Shown in pieces: positions 23,579 to 34,481 of a stretch of DNA of 64,000 nucleotides (positions within the stretch are counted from its first letter, which is position 1; each line of letters starts with the position of its first letter). The notes beneath the pieces are model-generated. The model did no database searches, was not told where the DNA came from, and saw only the letters and a list, made by a program, of their open reading frames with translations. Position numbers and translations under genes: made by a program. The stretch is from Cercophora sp. LCS_1 (Eukaryota; Ascomycota; Sordariomycetes; Sordariales; Lasiosphaeriaceae), in NCBI GenBank assembly GCA_036250225.1, contig JAPZLL010000017.1, forward strand, positions 186,001-250,000. Direction: 5' to 3'.

Positions 23579-24489
23579 GCCCGCGGCCGCTGGAACCGGA
23601 TTTGCAAGGTGGTTAAATGATCCGTTATAAATGCATTGGCACGATACAGTCCCCACGTCGCGTGCAGGCAGGCGTCCGGGGGCCGGTCGATGGAAGGTAA
23701 ATGGGTCCGACGATCGTGGAGGAATTCGACAGGTCGCGGCGTGTTGGCAAAATGTAGCAGCTTTGGATGCGCTGGAAGAATGGATCAAGCGACCCCGGGA
23801 AGAAAATGGGTCTGGGACGGCACGACGGGGCCTTTGCTGGGGGATTGTCGTCCCCTCTCGATGCGCTAAGCCAGTGCTGGACGGGAAATGACGCTGATTG
23901 GACGCCGCAAAAGCCTGGATGTTGTCACTTGGAGGACGAAGCTCGTCCGAGTGCCAGCGCCGGCTCTCGTCAGGCCGGAACAGCAGGACAAAAAGTGCAG
24001 AAATACAATGCCAAGGCAATTAATGGGTAGAAAAGCGACTTTGCGTTTGGAAAGCCGGCTATCGCTGTCATCAGACTTCGAGCACCCAGCAGTGTTCTTT
24101 AAACTTTTTGATAACGGCCTCGACGTTGCGGCTGATGACCCCAGTGGTGGGACGCAGCATAAGCCGCAATTCCAGGTGGCGCCTCTTAGCCGTGTTAGCA
24201 GACTAGCGTCTTTTTTGCTTGTTTTCCCACGGCGGTCCCTGCCATGCAGATAGTGTCACTAGCATCAGCGATCGCCAATCCCCTTTGCAGGTCCAACGTC
24301 AACTGTGCCAATCCGACCAGAAGCCTCCAACCAGAAAGCAGGGAACGCGTTGGTTTCGCCTCGGCTGCTGGGAGGCAACATTGGGGAATTGCAGGAACGG
24401 CCCGAAGGCCATTCGGACAGGTGCACTCATTTCGATCTCTGTGCGGGAACTTCCAGGCCAATTGGCGACATCTTGTCCATCCACCCGCC
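23579..24489. promoter_or_regulatory. divergent promoter region (swc3 / ABHD12-like)
   Basis: A 0.9-kb spacer between two gene starts pointing apart. Open frames here are extensions of the swc3 frame or its shadows. No independent gene is seen. Confidence 0.4.
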
Positions 24490-25824
24490 ATGGCTAACAC
24501 CGACGCCTACGTCGCTGTGGGCGTCATTCTGGGGACGCCCTTGGCTCTGTACCTCACCTTCCTGGGTCTCGGGTCCACGGCCTTCTTCCAACGACAGTGA
24601 GGCCATCTTGACTCTTCGTAGATACCCAATTGCTGAGCACAGAACCAGCTTCCTCTATGCGCACAAGATTCACACGTTATGGTTCCACGACATCAACAAG
24701 CCCGAGAAATGGGGCTTTGCGAGTTTGTTCACGTCGCTTCCCACTTGGCCACTACTTCACTCACACGCCATCAGAAAACCAAGTAACTCCCTTTTCCCTC
24801 AAAACATGCGACGACCAGACCCTCTACGCCTGGCACGTCCTCCCTCTACCCCTGTACGGCCGCCATGAAGAGACCCTCGCCTCTCAGCCCACCGGCTTCT
24901 GCCCAGACTTTACCAAAACCGCCAGCTTTCGTCTCCTTCAAAGCGATCCCTCCTCCCGACTGATAATCTACTGTAATACCCCCTTTCTCTCCCCTCCCTT
25001 ATCTTTCTCGTGATCTCTCTTCCGCAACTAACACGCCTTCAGTCCACGGAAACGCAGGCCACATAGCCCAAGCCATCCGACCCACCTCGTACCACGCCCT
25101 AACCGACACATCCCCCCACCACATCCTCGCAATCGACTACCGTGGCTTCGGCCACTCGTCTGGCTCCCCAACAGAAAAGGGCCTCATCATCGACGCCTGC
25201 ACCGCCATCAACTTCGCTCTCAACACAGCCAAGATCCCGCCCTCGCGCATCGTGTTGCTAGGTCAATCCCTCGGCACGGCCGTCGCCTCCGGCGCAGCAG
25301 AGTACTTTGCCAAAGAAGGCATCGATTTCGCGGGCGTGGTACTCGTCGCTGGGTTCTCCAGCTTGCCGACTATGCTCAGTAGGTATTCCATTGCTGGATA
25401 CGTGCCTGTTCTTGCGCCGTTTAGAGCGACGCCTTGGTTGTTGAAGCAGTTGATGAAGCGGATTGTGGATAAGTGGGAGACGGCGGAGCGGTGGAGGGAA
25501 GTTGTTGGCATGGTGAGAGAGAGAGGTGGACGGTTGAACTTGCAGTTAGTGCATGCTAGGAATGATTGGGATATTCCGGCGCATGAGGATGATAAGATTT
25601 TCGAGAAGGCGGTTAGGGGGTTAGTTGGGGAGACGGAGGGGTTTGAAGAGGAGAAGAAGCGGAGGGCAAAGGAGAGGGAGGGGTGGCGGTCGACGGTTTG
25701 GATGGAGGGAGGGGTCACGGTTAGGCAAGAGTTGGTGCCGTATGGGGGACATAATGACTTGATGTTTTATGCGCCGACGGTGTTGGCGGTTTTGAGGGCT
25801 TTTGAGGCCGGGGATGAGAGGTAG
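24490..25824 (+). CDS. ABHD12-like membrane-anchored serine hydrolase
   Basis: Four exons (24490-24596, 24643-24722, 24775-24972, 25043-25824) give 388 residues. All three junctions restore the family sequence, e.g. FFQRQTSFLYAHKIHTLWF, WGFAKNQVTPF and LIIYFHGNAGH. An N-terminal hydrophobic segment (VAVGVILGTPLALYLTFLGL) would anchor it in the ER or another membrane. The alpha/beta-hydrolase core has the oxyanion motif HGNAGH, nucleophile elbow GQSLG, a likely Asp in ARNDWDIP and His in YGGHND. Animal ABHD12 hydrolyses lysophospholipids and monoacylglycerols; a lipid substrate is inferred here. The second intron uses a weak GTTTGT donor. The stop at 25824 is convergent with the next gene. Confidence 0.88.
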
Positions 25825-26001
25825 TGGTATCATTGGAGCTAACCTGATATGAGAAGTAGAGTAGGTGTTGGTAACCAGCGCTGGCCCGAAGACAAGGAAA
25901 CAAGAGACTTGCTGCAAAGCAATGGCTAAACGGCTTCGAAGCTAAATACAATGAGGTATCGATGCAAACATATATAGGAAAGGGCTCGGCTGAGCCGGGT
26001 A

Positions 26002-27183
26002 TCAACGGTCACCACCCCAGCCCAGCTGTCGGTTCATTTCGTTCATCGCATCTATGCCCGCCCTGAAAATGCCCATCGTGTCATTGACCAACCCGCTATG
26101 GAAGCTCAGCGGGGCGGTGTCGGCAGCCGCAAGGTCTCCCTGGTCAAGAACCCGCTGCTGCCTCTCAAACACTGCGCGGTAAACAGCCCTTGCCCAGATG
26201 TTGTAGAACTGGTCCTCGCTGATAGAAGCATAACGCCCGTCAAGTTCGACATTCCGGAACGGCCAGTGCACCTTGACCACCTCCCACCGTTTTGTCCTAA
26301 AAAACAAATACGGCCAAGTAATGAGAAACGTGAGGGTAAGAGCACACAACCACCATATCCACTTGGTCGCCCGCCATCGGTTCGTTTTGCAGTCGTTGTA
26401 CACATGAACGTAGGCATCCTTGACGGGAAAGGTGACGTCAAACTGTCCCCGGTAGTTGGTGGCGCGGATCAGTCCCATGAACTTCTCCCTAATCTTCTCC
26501 CGATCAAGCCCAATGACTCGCCGCTCGACGGTGAAGCATTTGAGACCGGCGTGGCTTGCGCAGTAGCGATGACACCACTCTGCCATGGTTGGCCTGCCTA
26601 AGAAATGGCCCCCTTCAAGGCTGTCGCTCCGATGAGCAGCCTTGGTGGCGAACACAGTTCCGCGACGCACCTTGTCCCCATCCAAAGCAGTATCAATGTA
26701 CTTGGGCGAGACACGGTTGACAGCGTCGGAGAAGAGGTAGGGTGTGATTTCGACCTGGACATCAAAGTCGGTGACCCACTTGGTCTCCTTCTTGCCGTCC
26801 CGCTCCTCCGTCTGCTGGTGCTGGCCGTGAAGACGCACAAACTGCCGGGGTGGGGTTTCGGCCCAGTGATAAATGTGCTGCTCGAGAAGCTTGGGGTCGT
26901 TATCAAGGCGAGAATCCAGATACTTCTCAGTCCCGTCAGCGTCCCTGCTGTACGGAGCGATCACGTTCTCCGAAAGTGGGCCGAGGGGATGAGACGGGAG
27001 GAGCGGGGCCCCCTCAATGCCGGAAGGACCTGCGACTTCATCATACAGAGGTGGAAGGTCGTCAATCTGGAGCTCAGGCGCATCGTCGTCCGTATAACGA
27101 TCCCTTGGTTGGTTGGTGTAGCTGGGTTGTGTGTGCAAGGACATGGAGTCGCCCGAGGGCCCCGAAGGCGAAGGTTTGCCCAT
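26002..27183 (-). CDS. single-pass membrane protein with PPxY motif, unknown family
   Basis: One exon of 393 codons. The N-terminal about 90 residues are Pro/Ser/Asp-rich and contain PPLY (residues 44-47, in DDLPPLYDEV), the classic PPxY ligand for WW domains of Rsp5/Nedd4 ubiquitin ligases. A conserved-looking soluble region follows, then one strong membrane segment (WIWWLCALTLTFLITWPYLFF) around residue 285-305 and a C-terminal Trp/Arg-rich segment. I do not recognise a named family. The layout suggests a membrane cargo or Rsp5 adaptor protein, but this is inference from the motif and the TM segment only. ATG 27183 is the first in frame; Met-14 is possible. Confidence 0.75.
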   Translation of the reverse strand: MGKPSPSGPSGDSMSLHTQPSYTNQPRDRYTDDDAPELQIDDLPPLYDEVAGPSGIEGAPLLPSHPLGPLSENVIAPYSRDADGTEKYLDSRLDNDPKLLEQHIYHWAETPPRQFVRLHGQHQQTEERDGKKETKWVTDFDVQVEITPYLFSDAVNRVSPKYIDTALDGDKVRRGTVFATKAAHRSDSLEGGHFLGRPTMAEWCHRYCASHAGLKCFTVERRVIGLDREKIREKFMGLIRATNYRGQFDVTFPVKDAYVHVYNDCKTNRWRATKWIWWLCALTLTFLITWPYLFFRTKRWEVVKVHWPFRNVELDGRYASISEDQFYNIWARAVYRAVFERQQRVLDQGDLAAADTAPLSFHSGLVNDTMGIFRAGIDAMNEMNRQLGWGGDR

Positions 27184-27891
27184 GGCTAATGAATGTGCTA
27201 GGCAGCCACTAATTTAGCCTGGGATTGAAGTCAAGGAATAGTGAGCTCGATGATGAGACAAGATGCGATAATGAGCAAACGAAGACGGTCCGCTTGAAGA
27301 TGGGAATAGGAGAGCTGAAATATCAGGACAGGGGCCGACAGTGGCGCAGCAGGCGGTCCCGTTCCGCAACGGTGGTGGGGGAGGCAACCAATACGGGCAA
27401 GCTTGGACAGCGTGTGCTCGCGAAAGTGAGGACGTGTTGAGAACGAGCAAAAGTTCGGCAAGACGCGTCAGCTTTAAAAAAAAAACCTGTAACCCCAAAA
27501 TTGAATAAGGGAAATGGGTTAAGCAGCCGTTGAAGCATATGCCCATATGGACTCCGGAATCCTTGAAAAAAAAAAAAAAAAGAACACGCGTCGTTGAAGA
27601 TGACAGCGAAAGGTGGTCGGTCCTTGACACCCTAACCCTCCCGATAAGATAAGCGGGCCCCGCCAAGGTGTTGGAAACAACAAGGATAGAAGCTTGCAGC
27701 CCCGCGCCCCGCATCCAGCTTGCGCCCGCTTTGAGTTTCGGGACACCGAGCAAGCAACGTGGAGCTTCCAAGTGCATTCGAGCTCCGTTCTCGAGACTTT
27801 GAACTGCAAGCCTCCGCTACGTTCAGCATCGTATATCTACACCATCAACTTGCGGCAGACTCCGAACCCTCGATCATCACCGATCATCACG
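27184..27891. promoter_or_regulatory. divergent promoter with A tracts
   Basis: A shared 0.7-kb spacer between the PPxY membrane protein (minus) and N-myristoyltransferase (plus). It contains A tracts of about 10 and 17 bases (about 27478 and 27566), typical of nucleosome-depleted fungal promoters, and CCCTAACCCT near 27631. Confidence 0.5.
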
Positions 27892-29657
27892 ATGGCGGAA
27901 GAATCCAAGCAGGTCGACCCCACCAAGGACGTGGCCGCGAGGGACGTTGCCGACGTGAATAAGGCCGCCGCCGGTGCTCGCTCAGACGACGGGTCAGGCT
28001 CCGAAGCTGAAGCTGCCCCTGCGGCCGGCACATCTGGCGCTTCTAAGAAAAAGAAGAAGAAGAATAAGAAGAAGGGCAAGGAGAAAGAGGAGTCGATCGG
28101 GGATGTCGCTGGCGCCGGCGCCCCAGTAGCCGTCGAGGGCATGTCGGACAAGGAAATAAGAGATCTCTTGAGCCTCAATCCCGGCCTTGCGAGCCAGCTC
28201 CAGCTCGACGAATTGCAAGCAGGTTCCCAATCGGCCGTCGACCTCTTCAAGAGGCTGAACCTCCACGAGATCATGACGGGGCTGGCCACCAGCGGGAAAA
28301 ACGTGAAGGACATGGGCTCGTACAAGTTCTGGTCTACACAACCAGTTCCGCAATTTGGAGAACAACCGCAACAGATCGTGGAGGGCCCCGTTAAAATCCA
28401 GAAGATTGAAGACGTCAAGACCGAACCCGTGAAGCTGGCTGTCGAGGGGTTCCAATGGGTCACGATGGACCTAACAAACGACGAAGAGCTGGCCGAAGTT
28501 GGAAACCTACTCTACGGGCACTATGTTGAGGATGACGAGGCCATGTTTAGGTTGAAGTACTCGAACTCGATCCTCAAATGGTAGGTCACGGCTCTTGCAA
28601 GGCTCACGGGTACATGCTAACGTTGACACAGGTGCTTGCTGGCCCCAGGATGGAAGAAGGAGTGGCACGTTGGAATCAGAAGCGGGAAAACCCTCTGCGC
28701 CTTCATCTCGGCCATTCCCGTCGAGACCAGGGTGCGAGACAACGTCTTGCACAGTTCCGAGGTCAACTTCCTGTGTGTGCACAAGAAGCTGCGTGGCAAG
28801 CGACTCACGCCAATTCTCATCCAGGAGATTACTCGAAGATGTAACCTGGAGGGCGTGTGGCAGGCCATCTACACGGGAGGCGTCGTTCTCCCCCGACCAG
28901 TGAGCACCACTCGATACTTCCACCGCGCCATCAACTGGCAGAAGCTCTTTGATGTCGGGTTCAGCCCATGTCCTCCCGGGAGTAAACCTGCGATTCAGAA
29001 CATCAAGTACAAACTGCCTGACCAGACGAAAACGAAGGGTCTTCGGAAAATGGAGAAGAAGGATGTCGATGTTGTCCATGACCTTCTCGAGCGCTATCTC
29101 AATCGTTTCCAACTTGCACCCATCTTCACCAAGGAGGAAACAGAGCACTGGCTCTTGAACTCGTCAAACCCGACCGAGGAGCAGATTGTGTGGACCTATG
29201 TTGTCGAGGTAAGGCTGTTTCTCCGTTCCCATGGATGTCACTAACACGGAACCAGGATGACACGGGCAAAGTCACCGACTTCTTCTCGTTCTACTGCTTG
29301 GAGTCGTCGGTCATCAAGTCGGAGAAGCACTCGTCAATCCGAGCTGCGTACCTCTTTTACTATGCTTCGGAGACGGGCCTCAAGGAACCCTTTTCGAAGC
29401 CGAATCTTAAGAAGCGACTGAACGAACTCACGTCGGACGCACTGATCATTGCCCGGGACAACAGGTTCGACGTGTTCAACGCCCTCTCATTGATGGACAA
29501 TGGCCTCTTCCTCGAGCAGCAAAAGTTCGGCCCCGGAGACGGACAGCTGCACTACTATCTCTTCAACTACAAGGCCAACCCGATTGGTGGGGGTGTGGAC
29601 GCCAAGAACCGCCTGGATGCTGACAAGTTGAGTGGAGTGGGTTTTGTCATGCTCTGA
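27892..29657 (+). CDS. nmt1: glycylpeptide N-tetradecanoyltransferase (N-myristoyltransferase)
   Basis: Three exons (27892-28580, 28632-29208, 29256-29657) give 555 residues. The N-terminus is acidic and then strongly basic (KKKKKKNKKKGKEKEE, about residues 50-65), the ribosome-association tail of NMTs. The catalytic core shows YKFWSTQPVPQFGE (myristoyl-CoA binding), SEVNFLCVHKKLRGKRLTPI (oxyanion and fold signature) and GGVVLPRPVSTTRYFHR. The chain ends with GFVML, placing the terminal carboxylate that acts as base in this enzyme family. It transfers myristate from myristoyl-CoA to N-terminal glycine of target proteins and is usually essential. Introns have clean GTAGGT and GTAAGG donors. 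ATG 27892 follows a C-rich leader; the frame remains open upstream but without similarity. Confidence 0.96.
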
Positions 29658-29885
29658 TCTGGCAGCACGAAGTCCGGCATTCGTGGTTGAGGGTGCGAGG
29701 CGGGGCGCCTGAAGGGCGGGGTGGCAGCGAGGGCTTGATAGTACATACACCACAGGCGGCACCGCCAAAGGCATGTATTGGGGACAACATCCACCTACGC
29801 AGCGAATATTAACAAGATCTTCACATGCTCGCTAATTGTGTGCTCAGAGATGACCCTCAACGCCCCACGTTTTATCTATCAGCCA

Positions 29886-31003
29886 TCACGGCTCTCCATC
29901 CAGCTTCTCCCCCAGCTTACACCTCTCCCCGATCAAGTTATTGAACCACTCGTATCTCTCCACCAACGGCGCATGGCCCATCCCCTCAAGGATCAACCCC
30001 ATCCCAGGATCAATATACTCAATCAGCTTCTCCCCATGCGGCAGACTGATCATGCCATCCTCGGTCCCATGCATGACCAAGATCCTCTCCCTGCCCACCC
30101 GATCCGCCATCTCCCCCAACTGCTCCCTCGACTTGTAATGCCACCCGGCCGCAATCAACTGCAGCAAAAACCCCTTGACCCCAAACCGCCCCTTGTCCAT
30201 CCGCTTATGCATCTCCTGCGCAACGAACCGATGCGCATTCGTCGGAAACCGCGAATACTCACCCCCACCCTCAGGCGGTTCCACCCCCTCCGTCTCGCCC
30301 ACCTTTGGCAAATGGCAATCATCCTCTCTCGCCAAATACGCATGCGAGAAAAGACTCCGCCCCGCATCGCCCACGCTCCGATCCACGCCCTTGGGAATCA
30401 ACATGCTAATCCGATTCATCATGTTCTCCACAAACCCCGTCGTGTTCTCAATCGCCGCGGCGGTGCAGCACAGACTCAAACTCGATATTCTCTCCGGCAT
30501 GAGACACGCTAGTTCCTGCGCTATCATCCCTCCCAAAGATAGACCGACGACATGTACTTTGCTGCTGTCGCCGTCTAGCCAGCCTACGTGCTCCAGGACT
30601 TCGTGGATGTCACGCGCCATTTCGGAGGAGGAATATCGCATGAGGGGTTTATCGGAGAGGCCCATGCCGCGATTGTCCAGGACGAGGACCGAGTACTGAG
30701 AGGCGCGGTCGTGGCCAAAGTGTAGGGTTTGGCGCTGCCAGGCGGATTTGAGACCGCCCAGACCCATGATGAACAGGAGGTGGGTTGGACCGTGGCCGTG
30801 GATTTCGTAGGAGATGGAGATGGGACCGCCGCGGGAGAGGGCGACCGGGCACAGGCCCGAGGTGGTGGGGGTTAGGCGCCATATGGCTGTTGGGAAGGCG
30901 GGGTGGGCGAGGACGGAGGAGACCGAGGGGATTAGGGGGCCGGGGACGGATGCCCTGGGTTGTTAGTGGGTTGCGTGTTGTGAGGATGGGGAGGCTTTTA
31001 CAT
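29886..31003 (-). CDS. alpha/beta hydrolase with start codon split by an intron
   Basis: A 356-residue alpha/beta hydrolase: HGHGPTHLLFIMGLGG (oxyanion region), VLVLDNRGMGLSDKP, nucleophile elbow VVGLSLGGM, an Asp in LVMHGTEDGM and a catalytic His in LEGMGHAPL. The main exon is 30954-29886. No ATG precedes the conserved HG motif within that exon. A 47-bp intron (30955-31001, GTAAAA donor, CTAAC branch, CCCAG acceptor) joins AT (31003-31002) to G (30954), creating ATG GCA TCC in frame. The only alternative start is the internal Met of MGLGG at 30767, which would delete the first beta strands. The substrate is unknown; the fold resembles small-molecule esterases and epoxide-hydrolase-like enzymes. 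Confidence 0.85.
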
Positions 31004-31603
31004 TTCGGCGGTGAGATGCGGTGCGGTGAGGCGCCGCTGTGAGGTGAGGTGTGAGGGTTGTGAGTTGTGGGAAAGCGGTGGGACGGAGGGAGGTGAACTG
31101 AGGATGGTGAGAAATTATTGGTGTTGAGGTTTTGGCCCGTCAATCGGCGAGATTGGCTTGTGATATTTCCGCCGCCCGTGACGTAGTCGCAGGGGTTGCA
31201 AGCGGAAACGGGGATTGCGCTGAACTTGGACAAGGCTTTTTTTTGGCTCAGGGGAATGCAGCCAAGGCGACGCCAACCCTGACGACGCCGACCCACGCGG
31301 CGGCAAGGTGGCCTTTGCTTGCCGAGCCGAGGCTGCCGGGGCCGAGACATACTCCGCGCGCTTCGCATCCCGGATCGGCCGATTTTGGCACTTTTTGCGA
31401 AATGGGCGAGTTGGATGCCCGAAATGCTTTGATGCGAAACTATGCGACGTGATATAAACAATTCCTTTTTATGCATGCAACCGAACCCGCCTCCCACTTC
31501 AATGTCAAGCGCTGTGCTCTTGAGGCCCTGAGCAAGCGCCACTGAAGCCCGCACCTGAGCCCCTAACCCTCCACTCGCAGCGCCCCTGACCCCCTGAGGG
31601 CCC
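31004..31603. other. intergenic region
   Basis: Upstream region of the hydrolase and downstream region of the LysM gene. A GATATAAAC box lies near 31451. No gene is seen. Confidence 0.4.
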
Positions 31604-33277
31604 CTATCGTCGCCCCGGCAACAACTCCCACCGATCGTCACAACTAACAGTCCTCGTCCTCCAACTTGTGACCACGATAGGCACCGAAACAGTCGCGGTC
31701 TGATAACCACCCGGCGCAGTAACCGTCCTAAACACCGTCATGGTCGTAACATAAACCACCGTCTCGGTATGCGGCAGCGTAACCGTTTTGAGCACCGTCA
31801 ACGTCGTTGTCCCGCCGCCGCCTTGCATCATTGTGACCGTTCTCAGTAATGTCAATGTCACCGTACCACCGCCGCCCTGTGTCACAGTCCTAGGGACAGT
31901 AACAGTTGTCGGGAACGCGACGTTGACGGTAGTGGTGGTGATGATGTTGATAGTGCGGTACGAGGTGAGTGTTGTCTCTTCGTATTGGGTAGTTATGACG
32001 GTTGTTGTGCGCGCCGGGAGGGTTTGAGTTGCAGTTTGGAATTGGGTGCGGTAAATGGTTTGCGGGACGGTCAGTGTTGCTGTTTGTGTGCGCACGGCTG
32101 TTTGGGTTTCGGTGGCGGTAGTGGTTTCAGTGTCAACGATGGTTATGGTGCGGAAGACGTTGTGGGTGACTGGGATGATCTCGGTGCTAGTTTCTGTGAG
32201 GGTTACTTCCCGGAAGGAGACGGAGGTGATAGTTGTAGGAACGGTTTGGGTTGTGCGCACGGCCGAGATGACGGTGATGGTCTTGGAGAGCTCGATGGTG
32301 GTTGGTGGGAGGGTGAGGGTGGCGGAGATGGTACGGGTTGTTGGGACTGTGGTGATGATTGTTGTTGGCACGATGCGAGTGACTGGAGAGCCAGCTACGG
32401 TGCTGCTGACGGTGACTGTTTCAGTCCGAACCACTGTTGTAGGTACAGTCGTTGGGACAGTGGTAGGAGTCGTCACTGTGGCCGTCCGCACAATCGTCGT
32501 CGGAACCCCTGAGACGACAGTTGTTGTCCGGAGGACCGTTGTTGACACCACTGAAGCCGGAAGTGTGACTGTTGCAGACGCAGTTGACGTGCTGATTGTA
32601 AGAAGGGTTGAGACTGCGGTTGATGTGCTGATTGTGAGAAGAGTTGAAACCACTTTTGATGTGCTGACTGTAAGAAGAGTCGAGATAGCCGTCGTCGTGA
32701 CAACCGAAGTCGCGTAGACCGTGCTGGCGCCCGTCCCCTTAACTGTTTCCGTCACCGTCACTGTCACTCTGGTTGTCCCCGGATTGTTTGTCGGACCACC
32801 TGAAGTTGGCGTTGAAGTCGGGCTCGATGAACCGGATCCGGCGCAAATGCCAAACTCTTTTTGACATTTCGGACCGCAGTGCTCTGCCGATGCACCGCAC
32901 CAGCCGTGTTCTGAGCAGCAGTCTCCAAACTCGGATCCCTCGCAGGTGTATCCATCGCCGCAATGGCCGTCCGGGGTGAGCTTCAGTCCTCCAGGGGCCG
33001 TGCCGACGCTCTTCGTCGTGCCAGGAGCCGATGATGTACTCTTCGGCGGCTCGACACAGTAATTCTCCCCAGCAACAAGCTTGTCACAGCCCGTGACATT
33101 GGGATTGCTGCGCAGAAACTGCGTGACCGTAATCCCAGCCAGTGCTGCCAGCGACGCGCAGGTGTCCCCGGGCTGGGCCGTCACAAAAGTGCCGCATCCA
33201 TCCGGTGGTGCTGCTACTGCTCCCACTGCAAGCACCAATGCCAGGAAGCGAACCACCCGAAGGAGTCGAGAAGCCAT
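31604..33277 (-). CDS. secreted LysM + hevein (CBM18) protein with Thr/Val repeat tail
   Basis: A single exon of 557 codons. Residues 1-22 are a signal peptide (RLLRVVRFLALVLAVGAVAA). A fungal-type LysM follows (GCGTFVTAQPGDTCASLAAL to AGENYCVEPP, with four Cys). Then comes a complete eight-cysteine hevein/CBM18 domain, HCGDGYTCEGSEFGDCC to CQKEFGIC (about residues 105-146). The remaining 380 residues are a repeat tail rich in Thr, Val and Ser (phrases like TTVVSGVPTTIVRT), probably O-glycosylated and cell-wall embedded. There is no GPI-type hydrophobic end (it finishes DDRWELLPGRR). Both folded modules bind chitin or its oligomers. LysM proteins in fungi can shield hyphae from chitinases or mask chitin from hosts, but cell-wall structure is an equally good role here. 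Confidence 0.9.
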   Translation of the reverse strand: MASRLLRVVRFLALVLAVGAVAAPPDGCGTFVTAQPGDTCASLAALAGITVTQFLRSNPNVTGCDKLVAGENYCVEPPKSTSSAPGTTKSVGTAPGGLKLTPDGHCGDGYTCEGSEFGDCCSEHGWCGASAEHCGPKCQKEFGICAGSGSSSPTSTPTSGGPTNNPGTTRVTVTVTETVKGTGASTVYATSVVTTTAISTLLTVSTSKVVSTLLTISTSTAVSTLLTISTSTASATVTLPASVVSTTVLRTTTVVSGVPTTIVRTATVTTPTTVPTTVPTTVVRTETVTVSSTVAGSPVTRIVPTTIITTVPTTRTISATLTLPPTTIELSKTITVISAVRTTQTVPTTITSVSFREVTLTETSTEIIPVTHNVFRTITIVDTETTTATETQTAVRTQTATLTVPQTIYRTQFQTATQTLPARTTTVITTQYEETTLTSYRTINIITTTTVNVAFPTTVTVPRTVTQGGGGTVTLTLLRTVTMMQGGGGTTTLTVLKTVTLPHTETVVYVTTMTVFRTVTAPGGYQTATVSVPIVVTSWRTRTVSCDDRWELLPGRR

Positions 33278-34481
33278 GACGGACGGCGCGCCAGCACTGG
33301 ATGATGGCGACGTGACCCCGAGCGGACATCAATCACCAGGATCCGTCAGAGCCGCAACCTGGCTGCCTATCCATGTCTTATATTGCGCTTCCTGGAACGC
33401 AAAAAAGCTTTGCCGAGACCTGTATGGAACCGCCATCCTTCCAATACCACGTTCCAGCAGCGAGCTAGATTGCTTGCACTGCCCGCCGCAGTGGCAAGAC
33501 ACCCTGTACCCGGTGTACGCGTTTCGCAGCCGATATGAACGCCGTCATATACGCGAGCCAATTGCCTATAAGCTTTCAAGATGGGCGAGAGTGGTCTGCA
33601 GCCTGTTTATTACCCTGGGCAGGTACTTCGACCGGTAATCGGTTCGTCGGGGTAATACAGCCTTCAGCCCGCCAGTCTGCCCCCTCCTCGGCTAATCATC
33701 CGGTTCGTGATGCTATTCTGGGCGACACACAAGAAGCGAGGAAGCAGTGACGACAAACTTGAGTCTTCAAAAGATGCCAGCATCTGCCATTAGAATACCA
33801 AACATCATGTCACACCGAGATAGATGTACCTTACCTTAGGTATAAGGCTAGACTAGGGGGTGTAGCAACGGTCGGTAGGCCATCGGGCAACCTTTGGGAT
33901 AAAGGCAAAACCGTTCAGTCTTACATAGTCGAAGGACGATCGGCACTGGCTCCAGCGGTCAACCGACAGACGAAGAACGACCAAAAGCCACACAAGGAGA
34001 CGCCTTGAAAACCACACGGCCCTTACACCCCTGAGGGGGAGCAAGGGAAGGAGGTTACTAGCCATGCTTGGCTCTGGCAAAAATGACCCCTTTCCTTCCA
34101 ACAACTACCTACCTACCTTGAGAGGGCTACATTTTTGAGGTTTGTATCCCTGTGCCCATTCGACCGTCGGCAGCTACCTAAGGTAGGTAGCCCACTAGGT
34201 AGCCGCTTTCAACTCATGATGGCGCTCACTTTTCAGGTCCCGCCTCAAACCGGAGCAAGACCCTAGGTCGCACGTCACCCCGCTGAGAGGCATGCGGGTA
34301 ATCCGTTTGCTAGAGTCTCATCGGGCAAGGATTGATGCCCAATCACTCGCCTGTCGTACCTAGCATGCCCAATCACTGAGCTTCAAGAATCATCTCCCAG
34401 CTACCTCCCTACTTGCCACGCCGAAACACATCACGTCGCGATACCATTTGCCTGAACCGAGCTAGCTGATTTTTTTTTATC
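33278..34481. promoter_or_regulatory. divergent promoter with TACCTAAGGTA-type palindromes
   Basis: A 1.2-kb spacer between the LysM gene (minus) and the HET gene (plus). It contains several related boxes: TACCTTAGGTA (about 33832), CTACCTACCTACCTTG (about 34105), the palindrome TACCTAAGGTA (34175-34185) followed by GGTAGCCCACTAGGTAGCC. No coding gene is seen. Confidence 0.55.

Noticed and set aside
21329..24019. Longer version of Swc3 beginning near 24019
   Set aside because: The added N-terminal part has no family similarity and retains the intron; the conserved MERKRKLPAR start is at 23578.
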